Shown piece after piece: positions 9,430-20,159 of a stretch of DNA of 32,863 nucleotides (position 1 is its first letter; each line of letters opens with the position of its first letter). Under the pieces are notes generated by a model that did not search any database, was not told where the DNA came from, and saw nothing but the letters and a program-made list of their open reading frames with translations. Source of the stretch: Branchiostoma floridae (Eukaryota > Chordata > Leptocardii > Amphioxiformes > Branchiostomatidae). The stretch is taken from positions 3,222,120-3,254,982 of the forward strand of contig NC_049994.1 in the NCBI RefSeq assembly GCF_000003815.2. Direction: 5' to 3'. The position numbers and the translations under genes are program-made.

Positions 9430-9685
9430 GTTATCTAATGGCAAAAATCAAAACCATATCATGTGCAGGTCAAAAGATCGGGAGTTCTACTGCAGTACCA
9501 AGTTAAGAAATCAACTTTTTTTACCTTCGTCTTCCCACATACCAAATATCATAAGCAAGGTATCTCAAGGTATTGTAGTTATGCTGAATGCAAATATCAA
9601 GAGACACATGCGGACAGACATACATACAGGAAGAGACAGACACACCCAAACCAATACCTCAATTTTTATGGAAGCAACAACGTTA
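9430..9685 (+). repeat. interspersed repeat family D, copy 1
   Basis: The core tactgcagtaccaag (near 9488) is followed by an aaatatca segment, a tail of gagacacatgcggacagaca type, and the terminus caatacctcaatttttatgg. The shared plan with the copies near 12.9, 18.1, 21.1, 24.7 and 26.2 kb is: core, middle, CA-rich tail, and a short CCTCC(A/T-rich)GGAGG hairpin end. The class is unresolved (SINE-like or non-autonomous DNA element). Confidence 0.6.
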
Positions 9686-10163
9686 GCTAGCTTTATATTT
9701 AACACTACCTTCAGTTCGTATCAATATTGAAGCTAAACTGACTGGCTCCATATTAAATATGCTTTCGTTTCATACCAATATGTTGGAGCTCAACGTTATG
9801 CCTATTTATAGAGATAATAAACTGACATGACGTTGCTATTTCACCGACGTGTGCATATTGCATGTTTATAAAAGTGATAATATAGTAAATATTACAGTTT
9901 TATGTGTAACAGTTAAGTGTTTCTCATCCGTGACATTTGAAACTCTTAAGAAGTAAATTTGATAACATATTTTTATTGCCTGTGGAGTCATAAAACGATA
10001 CTAATGTACGAACGATTAAAAGGCATATTAACCGCTTCATTAACAATTTATTAAGACAATTTTCTTGGGTATGATTAAATGAAAAATTTTACTGCGTCTA
10101 GGACATGGTATTGGAGGTTGACACACACCTATTTGTTCTCCCCTTTTACCTCCCCAACCAAAG
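9686..10163. other. unassigned AT-rich DNA
   Basis: Nothing was recognised beyond scattered A/T runs. Confidence 0.35.
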
Positions 10164-10527
10164 TAAGGTACTACGGCTAGTACGGTCCAGGTCCAGGTCT
10201 AGGTCCTGGCCTGAACCTGGACCTAATTATCTGTCAAAATTTCGCTACACAGGATTTAGCTTAGCGGAGTATTCGACGTCCATTGAAATTTTAAAATACG
10301 ACTTTTTATGTAAACTAACAGTAACTGCCTATGTTTTAGACCAAGTAAGCTGATAATGGCTAGCAAATCTATGTTACTTGCTCTTGTTATTTTTGCGGAC
10401 CTGTTAGCCCCAAACACGTCAACGTTTGCTAGTATAATCTATTGATTTTCAGGTCCAAAGTCCGGTCTACTGATTTTTTCAGGGCCGGTTTATCTGGTCC
10501 AGTCGAACAAGAACGTACCCATCTTTA
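10164..10527 (+). mobile_element. hAT miniature family, degenerate copy 2
   Basis: The subterminal block tacggtccaggtccaggtct, then cctgaacctggacctaatta, and the right end aacgtacccatcttta all match the copies at 3837 and 14504. Both terminal repeats are decayed and no target duplication remains. It abuts the reverse SINE at 10528. Confidence 0.75.
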
Positions 10528-10640
10528 CAACCGCGTGGAGTGAGGAAAGTCTCTCAAGGATTCAATGACATAACGTCTGGCCAGGAGTGCCAGGAATCGA
10601 ACCCATGGTCTCTTTATAGTCGTGTCAATGCGTAATACAT
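10528..10640 (-). mobile_element. tRNA-derived SINE (family B), reverse copy
   Basis: On the minus strand, a consensus B box GGTTCGATTCC (within 10590-10605) is followed by tggcactcctgg and, further on, actttcctcactccacgcgg. This corresponds to the actttccatacttaactcag and actccacccaggtg stretches of the other family B copies. The A box end is poorly preserved. Confidence 0.65.
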
Positions 10641-10649
10641 GCAACCCTA

Positions 10650-10790
10650 ATTTTAACATTAGCCTAGGCAAATGAAAACCATCGACAGATATAGGCATTG
10701 GCTATTGCCCCACTTTTAATATACACAGATGGATTTTTTTTTCATCTAGCAGCTAGATATTTGTTACGTCCATAGACAACGATATCTTTT
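10650..10790 (-). repeat. dispersed repeat family E, copy 2
   Basis: This is a reverse-orientation match to 7478-7600 (see that entry). The SINE at 10528-10640 and this segment lie side by side, so one may have inserted next to the other. Confidence 0.7.
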
Positions 10791-11699
10791 TTTTATTCAA
10801 CATGAAAGCAGACAGGACAAAGTGACACTGCACTCAAGTTAAAAAAACTTATTTTAACAGTGCCACTTAACATACATTTGAATACATGAATACAGATATA
10901 ACAACATTAGAAACAATAATTGAACAAACTAATCGACTAACATAGTGTGTGCCCCAAAACACCCCTACCCACCCCATGTACAAAGTAACAATTCAATGAG
11001 TAAGATCAATGAACTTTTGAGTGAATAACATAAGCTTGGAATTGCTTGGACAACGATATTGGCATAGTAAACACACAAGGGGAATCTGTTTTCAATTTAT
11101 GTATCTTTCCGAAAGACGAAAGGCACAAATATTACAAAAAGAAGTATACAAAAACACTTTAGAAGGAACTAAGCTTTTTTTTCTTAGTCTTTGGCTTGTC
11201 TCCAAAAGACGACTATTACTCGTGTGAAGAATAAATTTCTGAAATCGACAGGAGTGCTGTTATATATACATTCCGATTTACGGTCCCATATGTTGCAATA
11301 TAAAGGAAGTAAGCCGTAAAACTCTATACTAAAATGTGGCAGTATAACCTGGAGTTCCCCAATGTAATGCCAAAAACTAAACTCCGTGCACAGCAATTTT
11401 ATGCTCGTTTGAACTTTAAGTCTAGTTTGAGATAGCAAAAAATTATATTACAAAATTTATGTCTATATCACAACTCCTGATAAATGTTTATCGTCTTTCC
11501 TGACTTTCACCTGAGTACGGCTTCGATAACTTCCATTTGTACTTTTGTAATTCCTTTAGTATTTTAGCACATGAGCTTATGTATAGAGAGAGTTTGGCAT
11601 TACATTAGTAATGACTTGTCATGGAAACATACACACAATTTCGATTCCATTTGAGATATGACAAATGACTCATTCCTTTATTCAGACCATTCTAATAAG
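10791..11699. other. unassigned AT-rich DNA with one small hairpin
   Basis: The only structure noticed is an imperfect inverted repeat, aagtgacactg (near 10820) with cagtgccactt (near 10858). No gene was seen. Open frames on both strands lack recognisable domains. Confidence 0.35.
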
Positions 11700-11957
11700 T
11701 GCCTTGTGGCACACAGGGCAGCAAGTTTTCTTGTTGTTTTATTTGCAGGGTATTATTTTGTAGAGAGAGGTTACTAGCCCTTCCGCTCGAGGTACCTCCA
11801 GAAAAACGGGACCCCTATTTCATGTTCCTTCCGAAAGACAGATGCAGTCCCAACTGAGATGCCCTACCCATGATTGAACCAAGTCTATAACTGACCAACT
11901 GATTAGAACTAGAAGCTCAACTATGAGGATACTGTCTGTTAAGCTACAGGGAGATCC
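11700..11957 (-). mobile_element. tRNA-derived SINE (family A), reverse copy
   Basis: Minus-strand order: ctgtagcttaacag (A box, one or two departures from TRGYNNARNNGG), then ggttcaatcatgggtagggc (B box region), then tctttcggaaggaac, then ggggtcccg, then cttgctgccctgtgtgccac. The same plan is seen at 14411-15146 and 31536-31765. It is the most complete reverse copy of the family in the window. Confidence 0.8.
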
Positions 11958-12009
11958 TACGAGTTGCGCATACAAAGTGATTTGTACAACTACACACTGC
12001 CATTCTTGG

Positions 12010-12525
12010 AAAGATGATAACAATATAACTCTACTTAGCAGTTTTCTATATTACGTCTGTGTATTTAAAGGTCAAATCTTTTCGAGCATGCAGCATTATG
12101 GTATCGTCGTACTTTCAAAGGTGCACCAGACCAATATCGTAAGGGAATCCTTTAGTAATTGTTTTGATTTACAATGAAATTCGTCAAAAGATTATGATAA
12201 TATAACTTTACCTGGCAGATCTGTACATTATGTCTGTGTTTTTAAAGTTCAAATCTTTTCGAGCATGCAGCAATATAGTATTGTACTACTTTCACAGGTG
12301 CCAGACCAATACCTTTAGGGAATCTTTAGTAATTGTTTTGATTCAGAATGAAATTCTTTAAAATATGATGACAATATAACGTTTCCTGGCAGATCTTTAC
12401 ATTATGTCTGTGTTTTTAAAGTTCAAATCTTTTCGAGCATGCAGCAATATAGTATTGTAGTACTTTCACAGGTGCCAGACCAGTACCGTAAGGGAATCCC
12501 ATAGTAATTGTTTTTGATATGACCA
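12010..12525. repeat. ~175-bp tandem triplication
   Basis: The anchor aaatcttttcgagcatgcag recurs with gagcatg at 12084, 12261 and 12435 (periods 177 and 174). Each unit also carries cattatgtctgtgtttttaa (or a variant), tactttcacaggtgccagac and ggaatc..tagtaattgttttgat. Copies 2 and 3 are much closer to each other than to copy 1, so duplication occurred in two steps. Confidence 0.93.
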
Positions 12526-12869
12526 GCGACAGGACTATGAATTATGCATACTTTTGTGGCCTCTCGTACTATCGGGAGTCGTTATATTGGGTCGGCCTAT
12601 TCTATACACGTGCACCGGCCAGATATACAGTGGATACCACTTGAAGATAGCAGAAAAATGTCCAGACACTACACGATGTACAAAATGACTAATTAATTGT
12701 TCGATCTACCGACTACTAAATAGCCAATGCACTGGTAAGAAAGGGAAACAAGGAAAAAGTTTATAAGAAATATTTTGCATTTAGATATGTTGTAGAGTGA
12801 TATTTTTCCTGGCGCACAAAGCTAACGTTCTAGCCCCCCCCCCCAAAAAAAAACCTATCATGTCTATTA
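12526..12869. other. unassigned DNA with a C/A homopolymer
   Basis: A C-run followed directly by an A-run lies near 12834-12853. Nothing else was recognised. Confidence 0.35.
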
Positions 12870-13140
12870 AAAAATGATACAGAACTGAAATTCTTCATCT
12901 GCAGCACCAAGTTTAACCGCCAGGAGGTCCATAATCGACCTTGACCATCGCCTCTCCAAAACCTAATAATATACCTACCAGATATTGACACAACCCGTCA
13001 ATATCCCACTACGTGTACGAATATCAGTATACAGACAGACACACACACAAAAACACATAGAAAATATTCATCATTCATGAGGTCAAAATCTGGAAAAACA
13101 GACAAATACAAAACAATACTTCAATTTTCCATGGAGGTAA
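12870..13140 (+). repeat. interspersed repeat family D, copy 2
   Basis: It holds gcagcaccaagtttaaccgc, then caggaggtccataatcgacc, a cagacagacacacacac tail, and the end cttcaattttccatggaggt. This copy best preserves the middle 'cataatcgacctt' block shared with the copy at 20980. Confidence 0.65.
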
Positions 13141-14039
13141 AAGAAAATAGATTCCGTTTGTTAGAGTTAGACAAATATATGGCTTTCCCACACGAGTGAC
13201 ATCGATCACACGCCCCCTCCCTCTAAGCTATTGTCACAAAGTTTGTCGGTATTGACTTTGTGTGACGTCATGCCGAAATGACGGATGGGAAGGTGGCGTC
13301 ATGGGTTATCGACGCCTGTGCAGCTGTCATGGCGATGCGTGGTTCTCTTAGTGATGGATGGCATGACATGGCGGGTCCGTGTCACTAATGTAGAACAGGG
13401 TCTGCAAAAAACATGACATTTGATAAAAGCTAGCGTAAACTAAAAGGACTAAAGCTCCTTCTGAAGAAAGATTTGAAATATGGCTTCTTTTTAACCTGAT
13501 AGACTTACCAAATTTCCCTGTATAATGTAAATGCTAACACATTTAAGACTGGACAAAAATATCTTCAATGTGGTATCTCAAGATTTCAAAAATCGAAAGG
13601 TAACATCCACAAGCAAATACGTATTAAATATTTACAATTACATAGACCTGACCTACAAACATTGTTTGTTTATGCTCACAAGAAAATAGATTATACATAA
13701 GACAATAAATGGCTAAAACAGTTCCAAAACGAGAGAAAATAACATATAGCTTGAACTAGTCCGACCCCGTTTAGACTACAATGATAATGCCTACACTAGC
13801 CTTGAAAATAGTCTACAATTAGCATAACATTATGAACCGAATCATTAAAATGCAATATTTAGTGACCAGCCCCTTGAGCTATGTCCTGCCACTTTCTAGA
13901 TAATATGGTAGAACACAATAGCTTGCCTGCTGTTTTACTTGGTCACCTGGTTCAGGTCATAAATCTTGCTTATTTGGAATGGGAGAAAAGGAGGAAAACA
14001 ACATATTGGGGTAAACATAATCATGCTATCATACTACAC
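13141..14039. other. unassigned DNA
   Basis: A GC-richer patch (13255-13390) with repeated gatgg and catgac words stands out, but no ends or coding frame could be supported. The rest is AT-rich without structure. Confidence 0.35.
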
Positions 14040-14175
14040 ATGACACGCAGTTCCTGTCCCTCTGTGACTGAGTGCGCCAATAGACGAGAGGGTGGAGAAG
14101 GAAGTGCACACCCCTCCTTCACCTTAAAAAGGTATGTGCAGGTCGGGCAAACAGCTCGCCGAACCCACGACGGTG
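14040..14175 (+). repeat. dispersed repeat family F, copy 1
   Basis: The stretch gagtgcgccaatagacgaga, then ggtggagaaggaagtgcaca, then cccctccttcaccttaaaa is found in reverse at 16500-16640, with about 80% identity over ~110 bases. Two opposite-strand copies 2.4 kb apart indicate an interspersed element. A 99-codon frame overlaps it but is not conserved in frame between the copies. Confidence 0.75.
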
Positions 14176-14410
14176 GGTAACAATCTGCCTACCTCTTCTT
14201 TCCAAGACCGATATATGCCAACAATTATGCTATAGTTTATACTTTTTTTGTTTTCCGTCTGTATACCTATATACTATGCGGAGTACTTATTCCAGTTTGT
14301 TGTAATGTCTGCAGAAGTTTAATCAAGACATCATCTTGTGCATTTAGAATGGATTTATTTGTAGAATCCCTAAATCACACATAAAATTACTATTTTTCTA
14401 AATTATCCAA

Positions 14411-14503
14411 GCAATGTCCCTGTAGCTCAACTGGTAGCAGCCCCTCAGTAAAGCTCAGGGTTCCATTTAGTTGGTAACTGGGAGACCTCGGTTCAGTCCT
14501 GAG
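14411..14503 (+). mobile_element. tRNA-derived SINE (family A), head part
   Basis: The element starts gcaatgtccctgtagctcaa and contains a perfect A box (tagctcaactgg, 14423-14434). The B-box-like ggttcagtcc follows at 14490-14499. The element is then interrupted by the hAT miniature at 14504 and resumes at 14944. The start is nearly identical to the SINE at 31536. Confidence 0.9.
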
Positions 14504-14935
14504 TAGGGCTGGGTACCGGTACAGAAAATTCAGGTCCAGGTCCGGTTCAGGTCCAGAGGATCAGGTCCAGGTCCGGACCTGAACCTGGACCTGATTCAGT
14601 ATGACTCATACCAATGGTCCATTTCACAAAGAAATCTGTTTGTTGGAGTATTTAGACTTACACTGGCGTTTCAAAATCCTACAACGCTGACTGCACCTGT
14701 GCGATTGGCTGTAGAACTTGGTAGCAATGACTATAAACTCTACTCTACGTCACACTTGTTATTTTCTTCCACCTGCAAGCGCCAAAACGTGTGAATACCT
14801 AATCAAATAATCTGTTGATTTTCTAATAGGTCCAACATCCGGTCCACGTAATTTTTTTCAGGTCCGGTTTTTCTGGACCGGTCCAACAAGTAAAACCAGT
14901 TTTGTACCGGTACACTGTACCGATACCCAGCCCTA
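14504..14935 (+). mobile_element. non-autonomous hAT miniature transposon, copy 3 (intact ends)
   Basis: The inverted ends tagggctgggtaccggtaca and tgtaccgatacccagcccta are almost perfect. Both sides carry the identical 8-bp duplication gtcctgag (14496-14503 and 14936-14943). Removing the element and one duplication restores a continuous SINE, which proves the insertion. The 432-bp interior holds caggtcc/ggacctg palindromes and no transposase. It is the youngest-looking copy of the five in the window. Confidence 0.96.
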
Positions 14936-14943
14936 GTCCTGAG

Positions 14944-15305
14944 ATTGGTATCTCGTATGTGGCTGCAGATGTCTTTTGAAAGGGACATAAAATGGGGGTC
15001 CCATGTTTGAGGAGGTGCCTCAGAGTTCAAGACCTATTAACCCCTCTCTGTAAAGAAATACTCTGCTATCGAAACAGAAAAGGCACTTGCTGCCCTATGT
15101 GCCACTAGGCACTGCAAGGGTCTAACCGAACTACTCCCACTACCAGTGCACGCCGTAGGCGCCTCAGAGTTGAAGAACTAGCAGCTTCTCTCTGTAAATA
15201 TACATTCTGCTATCGAAAAGCAAGAAACCTTGCTGCCCTATGTGCCACTATGCACTACAAGGGTCTGATCGAACTACTCCAACTACCAGTGCACGCCGGA
15301 GGCTT
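14944..15305 (+). mobile_element. SINE (family A) body with a duplicated tail
   Basis: This continues the SINE begun at 14411: gtcttttgaaagggacataa, gggggtcccatg, then a tail ending ccagtgcacgccgtaggc. The ~145-bp tail is then present a second time (gcctcagagtt at 15016 and 15161; the second copy ends near 15305). Both tails include tgctgccctatgtgccacta. The result is a SINE with one head and two tandem tails. Confidence 0.88.
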
Positions 15306-16172
15306 TTAAGATAGCCTTAGTGCACGAGAGATAATCTACGACCGCCTCCAAATGCATGCTTTTAGTTTTCCCCTGTGCAAGTGCTCAAGTGGTACGTTCC
15401 ACCCCAAGCTATCTAACCTTTATGTGGGAACTAGTACGGGGAGAACAACGCATTCTGTTTCTGATGATGCTTGTACTACCAGAGGCGTATATTGCTTAGT
15501 GTTAGCGACGCGGGAACGACTAGATACTCAAGGGACATATGAATGCTCATTGTATTTTTAATACCAGACTTTAGTGTCTTACACTCATCGATTTGACTGT
15601 GTTTTGATTGTTCGACATCGACTGGGCGGTATTAGAGGGGTTGTCTTCCGGGAGGGCGATCGATTGGAGTTGCGGCTTTCTGTCTTGTCAGAGGACATCA
15701 CAGCCTGGAGGTGAGAATTTTTCCAACATACTTTTTCCGTCATTTAATGATAGAAGTAGAGTAACTAGAAATGCAGCATTTTCGCGTAAATGCAGAATGT
15801 TTTCCCCGTAACCTTTTGTCAAGCACACATTAATAGACCATTAGGATCGCTTTGTGATATTGCGTGCGACTAAAAAATGCTAATCTACTAGGTTTTTGTT
15901 TTGAACATACTTATACTAAGTCATTAGGCTTGCCCTGTTGTGTTCTACAAAAAATAAAATAAAATATGTTTTCAAAAAAAATCAAATTTACATACATGGC
16001 TAAAATCTAACCTCCTCTCTGATTGGCTACTGACAGAAAAAAATAGGGAAAGAAAAAGAACACACCGGCAAAACCAATTTATTTTAATACAGGGGAAATA
16101 TGATTATCAATAGGTTCACAGCCTCACCATGAAGTAAGTTATACAACTTACACAAATTTCATGGAACAATTA
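15306..16172. other. unassigned DNA
   Basis: Short plus-strand frames (15352-15561 and 15608-15811) show no recognisable family. The 3' part is AT-rich with short A-runs. Confidence 0.35.
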
Positions 16173-16380
16173 CTGTAAATGCAGAAATGTTCGCGGTGGA
16201 TTAATATTCGCGGTTTTCGCGGCGGCCACTTCGCCGCAAATTTAAAACCACCGCGAACATTTTTCCATAACAGTAAGAGACTACAGTGCATGGTGCTACC
16301 GCGAAATTAAAACCACCGCGAAAAGTCCATTTTCCCGCTACCGCGAAATTAAATCCCCGCGAACTTAAATGCATTTACAG
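16173..16380. mobile_element. TA-flanked miniature element rich in CCGCGAA
   Basis: The ends ctgtaaatgc (16173-16182) and gcatttacag (16371-16380) are perfect inverted repeats that extend imperfectly to ttcgcgg. TA flanks both sides (16171-16172, 16381-16382). The interior repeats ccgcgaaattaaaaccaccg and related strings several times in both orientations, and is strikingly CpG-rich against its surroundings. Tc1/mariner-type mobilisation is the likeliest reading. Confidence 0.88.
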
Positions 16381-16489
16381 TATATAGTATGAAGTCTTTT
16401 AGAAATATTATAAAACTTTAAATCATTGTGGCCATTGCTTTGCAGTCGACGTCCCTTTGAAAGTCAGGTAAGGTGTTTGGCATTCGTCT

Positions 16490-16640
16490 GTCTCGGAAGA
16501 CAATGGTTGGTAGACGGGTTTAAGGCGACCCGTCTGCCTGGCCTGCACTTGGGTTTTTAAGGTGAAGGAGGGGTGTGCACGTCCTTCTCCACTCTCTCGT
16601 CCACTGGCGCACTAGTCCTACAGGGGCAACTGTATGCAAC
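16490..16640 (-). repeat. dispersed repeat family F, copy 2
   Basis: This is the reverse-orientation partner of 14040-14175; plus-strand words are ttaaggtgaaggaggggtgt and ccttctccactctctcgtcc. The element probably extends rightwards to the hairpin at 16791, since the minus strand stays open from 16798 to 16520, but no protein family was recognised. Confidence 0.7.
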
Positions 16641-16790
16641 GTGTAAGACGGCCCCAGCAGATGCAGGTTTGTTGTTTGGAGTTTCCGTCTCCTAGGAGGA
16701 CTTCCGACCAAGGATGCAAGGGGTTCCTCCTGCCCCGACTCATGTGTCATGGCGGGTGCGTCATGCCCGAACATGCCCCTATGGCCTTTC

Positions 16791-16826
16791 ACCACCACAA
16801 AGGCCTGTCACTGCCTTTGTGGTGGT
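16791..16826. repeat. perfect 14-bp stem hairpin
   Basis: The arms accaccacaaaggc (16791-16804) and gcctttgtggtggt (16813-16826) are perfectly complementary around an 8-base loop (ctgtcact). It may be the terminal or internal hairpin of the surrounding family F element. A transcription-related role is not shown. Confidence 0.9.
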
Positions 16827-16839
16827 AATGTAGGTGGCG

Positions 16840-17999
16840 AGGAAAACAAGACTTAGTGTGAACTGTCATCAGACCTGTGTGGGTCGTGTTTCCTAATAAC
16901 ATAACATCCACCGAGACATCGTCAAAATGTTGATGAGGAATCCGTTTGTATTTCAACAAGAGATATATGTGTATCTGACTTTCAGCAAGCTGACGTGGAC
17001 CTAAACAGCTCATATCGCAGCTCAAATGTCCGCCGCACACATTCGATATAGTTACTTACCTGCAAAACAATAATCCCAATGATTGGAATTTTGTTTCTCA
17101 TTCATAAAAAAAGGATCGATAAATAGAGAAATTGGAGTTGTTGTCCTCATTTCTAGTTTAGGCTGCGAAATTATTGATCACCCGTAAGCATGCAGCATAT
17201 GGAAGCGATGACCTTGAATTGATTTGATTTGAATTGATTTATGAGGTCGCCTAGAAAACATACAGCCATGGCTAACCAACTAGCCGAAGGGCTAGATCTG
17301 GCATATGGAACAATATACAGTATACTTTATACAAAAATTGCCAAAATTTCCTTCCAACACTGTACTAACTGTAGGGACCTACACTGTAGGGACTTACCCC
17401 TACATTTTCGGTCAATATCCGTCGACCTTGTTCACAGAATGACCCTTTCAATCTCCAGCAGTGACGTCAGGAAGACACAACTTTTGCAGGAAGGGGTCAT
17501 AAGTATCAGAAAGTCTATGTCACCCCTCGTCACAGTATTCAATGCTGGCTGTTATAGTGATAATATGTTTATTGCAAATTGAAGCCCGACGGCTAATTGC
17601 AGGTACAAACAACACGTATGATAAGGAAAGTACAAAGGTGCTAAGAACTACATTCTATGACTATGTTGTGCTACTTATATGTACATAATACTGGTGTTGT
17701 GGCGTTTGCCTTCTCCTTTTTAGGCAATGAAAGACGAATTTACCCACTTAGTCTATAATATGTGGGTTCTTTGATTTTAGTAATAGGATTGATTTCTCAT
17801 TGTCAGAGATAATTAGAAAGTAAGCGTTTATTTTGTAAACATTTATAGATAATTGGTTTCTTATATAATCATAGAAAGAACAATTAGAGATAAAATGACT
17901 CTCGTTACAAGGCACATAAAAGGCATTTTCGAAGCATAAGACTAAGGTAGTTTACATGTTTAAGTAGATTTCACAGAATATGAAAAACGGCTTAAGTCT
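16840..17999. other. unassigned DNA
   Basis: The only local structure is a short duplication, ctgtagggacctacactgta near 17370. The 113-codon frame at 17241-17582 has no recognisable domain. No splice-bounded exon was supported. Confidence 0.35.
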
Positions 18000-18215
18000 T
18001 GATCCTATTAGGAACATCAGCAGACGACGAATTGATCCTGACCTTTGTCTTTTCAAGACCTACCAACAAACGAATATCTTCACAATTCATAAAGAGGTTG
18101 CTAACCTGTGACTACAAATATTCGGAAACACAAACAGAAACACAGACAGATACACAAAGAGACAGAACACCAAAACAATACCTACATTTTTTTAATGAAG
18201 CTAACAAACTGCATA
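18000..18215 (+). repeat. interspersed repeat family D, copy 3
   Basis: It contains attgatcctgacctttgtct, caagacctacca, cataaagaggttgctaacct, an acacaaacagaaacacagac tail and the end caatacctacatttttttaa. The 5' core is missing, so the copy is truncated. Confidence 0.6.
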
Positions 18216-18282
18216 CCGATAAAAAGCAAAGTTAGGAAGATATCTAAAAGCTATGTGGCATAAACACTAAATATACATCATT

Positions 18283-18506
18283 CATACTCACTGCACTTGG
18301 GGCACCGTTGCGGCACTGCCAGGTTCGAAAGATTACTTAACGAATTTCAGAGAAAAAAAAAACGATTTTTTTCTGTATATTGTCTTCTAAGGCATACTTT
18401 TACATATAACGTAATATCTAAAAATTCGGAGAAAATAACGCAACTGTGCCGCTGTGAACGAACCCCGCAGTGCCGCACCGGTGCCCCAAGTGCAATGAGA
18501 TACCAT
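18283..18506. mobile_element. miniature inverted-repeat element (family M1), copy 2
   Basis: The ends atactcactgcacttggggc and gccccaagtgcaatgagata pair as inverted repeats. The interior shares catacttttacatataacgt with the copy at 5322-5564. The subterminal sequence differs (ggggcaccgttgcgg against cgatacgcttgcg), so the two belong to separate subfamilies. Confidence 0.82.
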
Positions 18507-18530
18507 CTTTAGTGCTTCTATCTCCTCTGT

Positions 18531-18745
18531 ATATACGACACGCACACACATTCGCCCTCAAAACAGATACACCTACGAGACTAGAATATGGCGAAGAAAA
18601 GTATATTTTCTAAACTGTATTTGTCTTGAGTCTAAATCGTATACGACACGCACAAACATTCGCCCTCAAAACAAATAAGCATACGAGACTTGAATATGGC
18701 AAAGACGAGTATATTTACTAGTCCTTATTTGTCTTGAGTCGTCCA
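18531..18745. repeat. ~108-bp tandem duplication
   Basis: Both units carry acgacacgcac, attcgccctcaaaaca, tacgagact.gaatatggc and ttatttgtcttgagtc or a close variant. The anchors lie at 18535 and 18643. Identity is about 85%. It lies directly beside the miniature element ending at 18506. Confidence 0.9.
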
Positions 18746-18975
18746 CACCCTTTGGTGCACGCAGTCAATTTGAAATCGCCGCGGGTCTATTAAATTTTAC
18801 GGCCCGTGTAAAATGTCCTCATGGCGAACTCATGTCATATTCAGGGCATAGCTTTTACGTGGCCATCGGGCGGTTTGCAAGGGCTGCATATAGTTATTGT
18901 CGTCATATATAATTTTGCACAAAGTGATGGCACAGCGTTTTCGAAAATTGAATAGTTGTAGCTTGGCAGAGAGAC

Positions 18976-19172
18976 AGACAGATACACATACAAATACACA
19001 CACATACACACACACACATACAAACAAACTCGTGCACACAATTACACACACATACACACACACACACACACACACAAACACGCACACACACACACACACA
19101 GACACACACACACCCTGACACACACAAACACACAAACACACAAACACACAAATACACATACACACACACAGC
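18976..19172. repeat. interrupted (CA)n microsatellite
   Basis: About 200 bases of CA repeats with periodic TA, AA and GA interruptions. The cysteine- and valine-rich minus-strand frames and threonine/histidine-rich plus-strand frames here are repeat artefacts. Confidence 0.97.
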
Positions 19173-19855
19173 AAGCAGACAGCAAATTGGCCTTTTATTG
19201 CCTTACACAAAACCTTAAAGCTCCTTATACTGCCATTCCACGCTCTATTGCAGAATACCTGCATATAGATATCTGTCTGTTGTGTGGCTATTTCATGTAG
19301 TACTTCCCCGTCCAGAAAAAGGTGAATCGAGAACGACATATGTACGCTACTTATACATGCAATATACTTTTGCGCATATAAGCGTAAAAAATCGTAAAAA
19401 CAGTTTGGACAACTATGTTGAATGTAAATGTTTAGATTTTGTTGCACTAAGCACATTTAAAAATTGATACTAACAAGAGAAAATGTACGTTAGACTTTGT
19501 AAAGGCAAGAAATAAAGATACTCTTTAAACAATGAATATTGAAAAAAATATTTGGTGTTTTTTCCTAATCTACTAAGATGCGGAAACACCTGTGTACGGA
19601 ATTTACCGTACATAACATGATTTACATTGAGTATTAATAATGCAAGATAAAGATTATGTTACATAAAGTCATACTTATATGACATTGACTGAACGTGTGT
19701 CCATGAGTTTGCAAAGCATAGGCTTATTACAGCTGATAATAAGACAAACTGTAAATTCCATAATCAAAATAATTGTTTGTCAGTTACAATTTCTAATAAA
19801 AAGACTGGATTGGATTGGTATCTACATGAAAAAACGGAGATATTGATTTGGATGT
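19173..19855. other. unassigned AT-rich DNA
   Basis: Nothing was recognised except a short palindrome (tgtacgg...ccgtaca near 19594-19613). Confidence 0.35.
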
Positions 19856-19942
19856 ATGTGTGTCGCTGTGTGAGTGTGATTGAGCGCGTGTGTGTTTGTG
19901 TGTGTGTGTGTGTCACTGTGTGTGCTATAGTGTGTGTCTGTG
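19856..19942. repeat. interrupted (GT)n microsatellite
   Basis: TG repeats with C and A interruptions (tgtgtttgtgtgtgtgtgtg near 19890). Low-complexity frames across it are artefacts. Confidence 0.95.
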
Positions 19943-20005
19943 TTTCCGGATTTTTTTCTTAAAGTGTATGTTTGATTAATTTAGATATTTTGCTGCTCCC
20001 CAAGC

Positions 20006-20119
20006 AAAGGTTGGTGGGGAAAATCGTTACCTTTTCCTTATATGCCGTATTTTGGTGGGAAGGCTGGTTAAAATATACGGCATATAAGGGAAAGGTCACG
20101 ATTTTTCCCACGAACCTCT
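20006..20119. repeat. long imperfect hairpin, ~46-bp arms
   Basis: The left arm (20006-20053) contains ccttttccttatatgccgta and the right arm (20070-20119) contains tacggcatataagggaaagg. The arms pair over most of their length with a handful of mismatches around a loop of about 16 bases. The size resembles both a small fold-back transposon and a microRNA precursor; sequence alone does not decide. Confidence 0.85.
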
Positions 20120-20159
20120 GTTTTGAGCGAAATATTTTGCGTCGTGCTCAAAAGTGGTA

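Noticed and set aside
14423-14500. Functional tRNA gene
   Set aside because: A and B boxes are present, but the sequence does not close into a clover-leaf, recurs with a long non-tRNA body at 31536 and is clearly a SINE head.
18830-19456. 208-codon cysteine/valine-rich frame, the longest in the window
   Set aside because: The central half is the (CA)n microsatellite read in reverse; the flanks show no domain.
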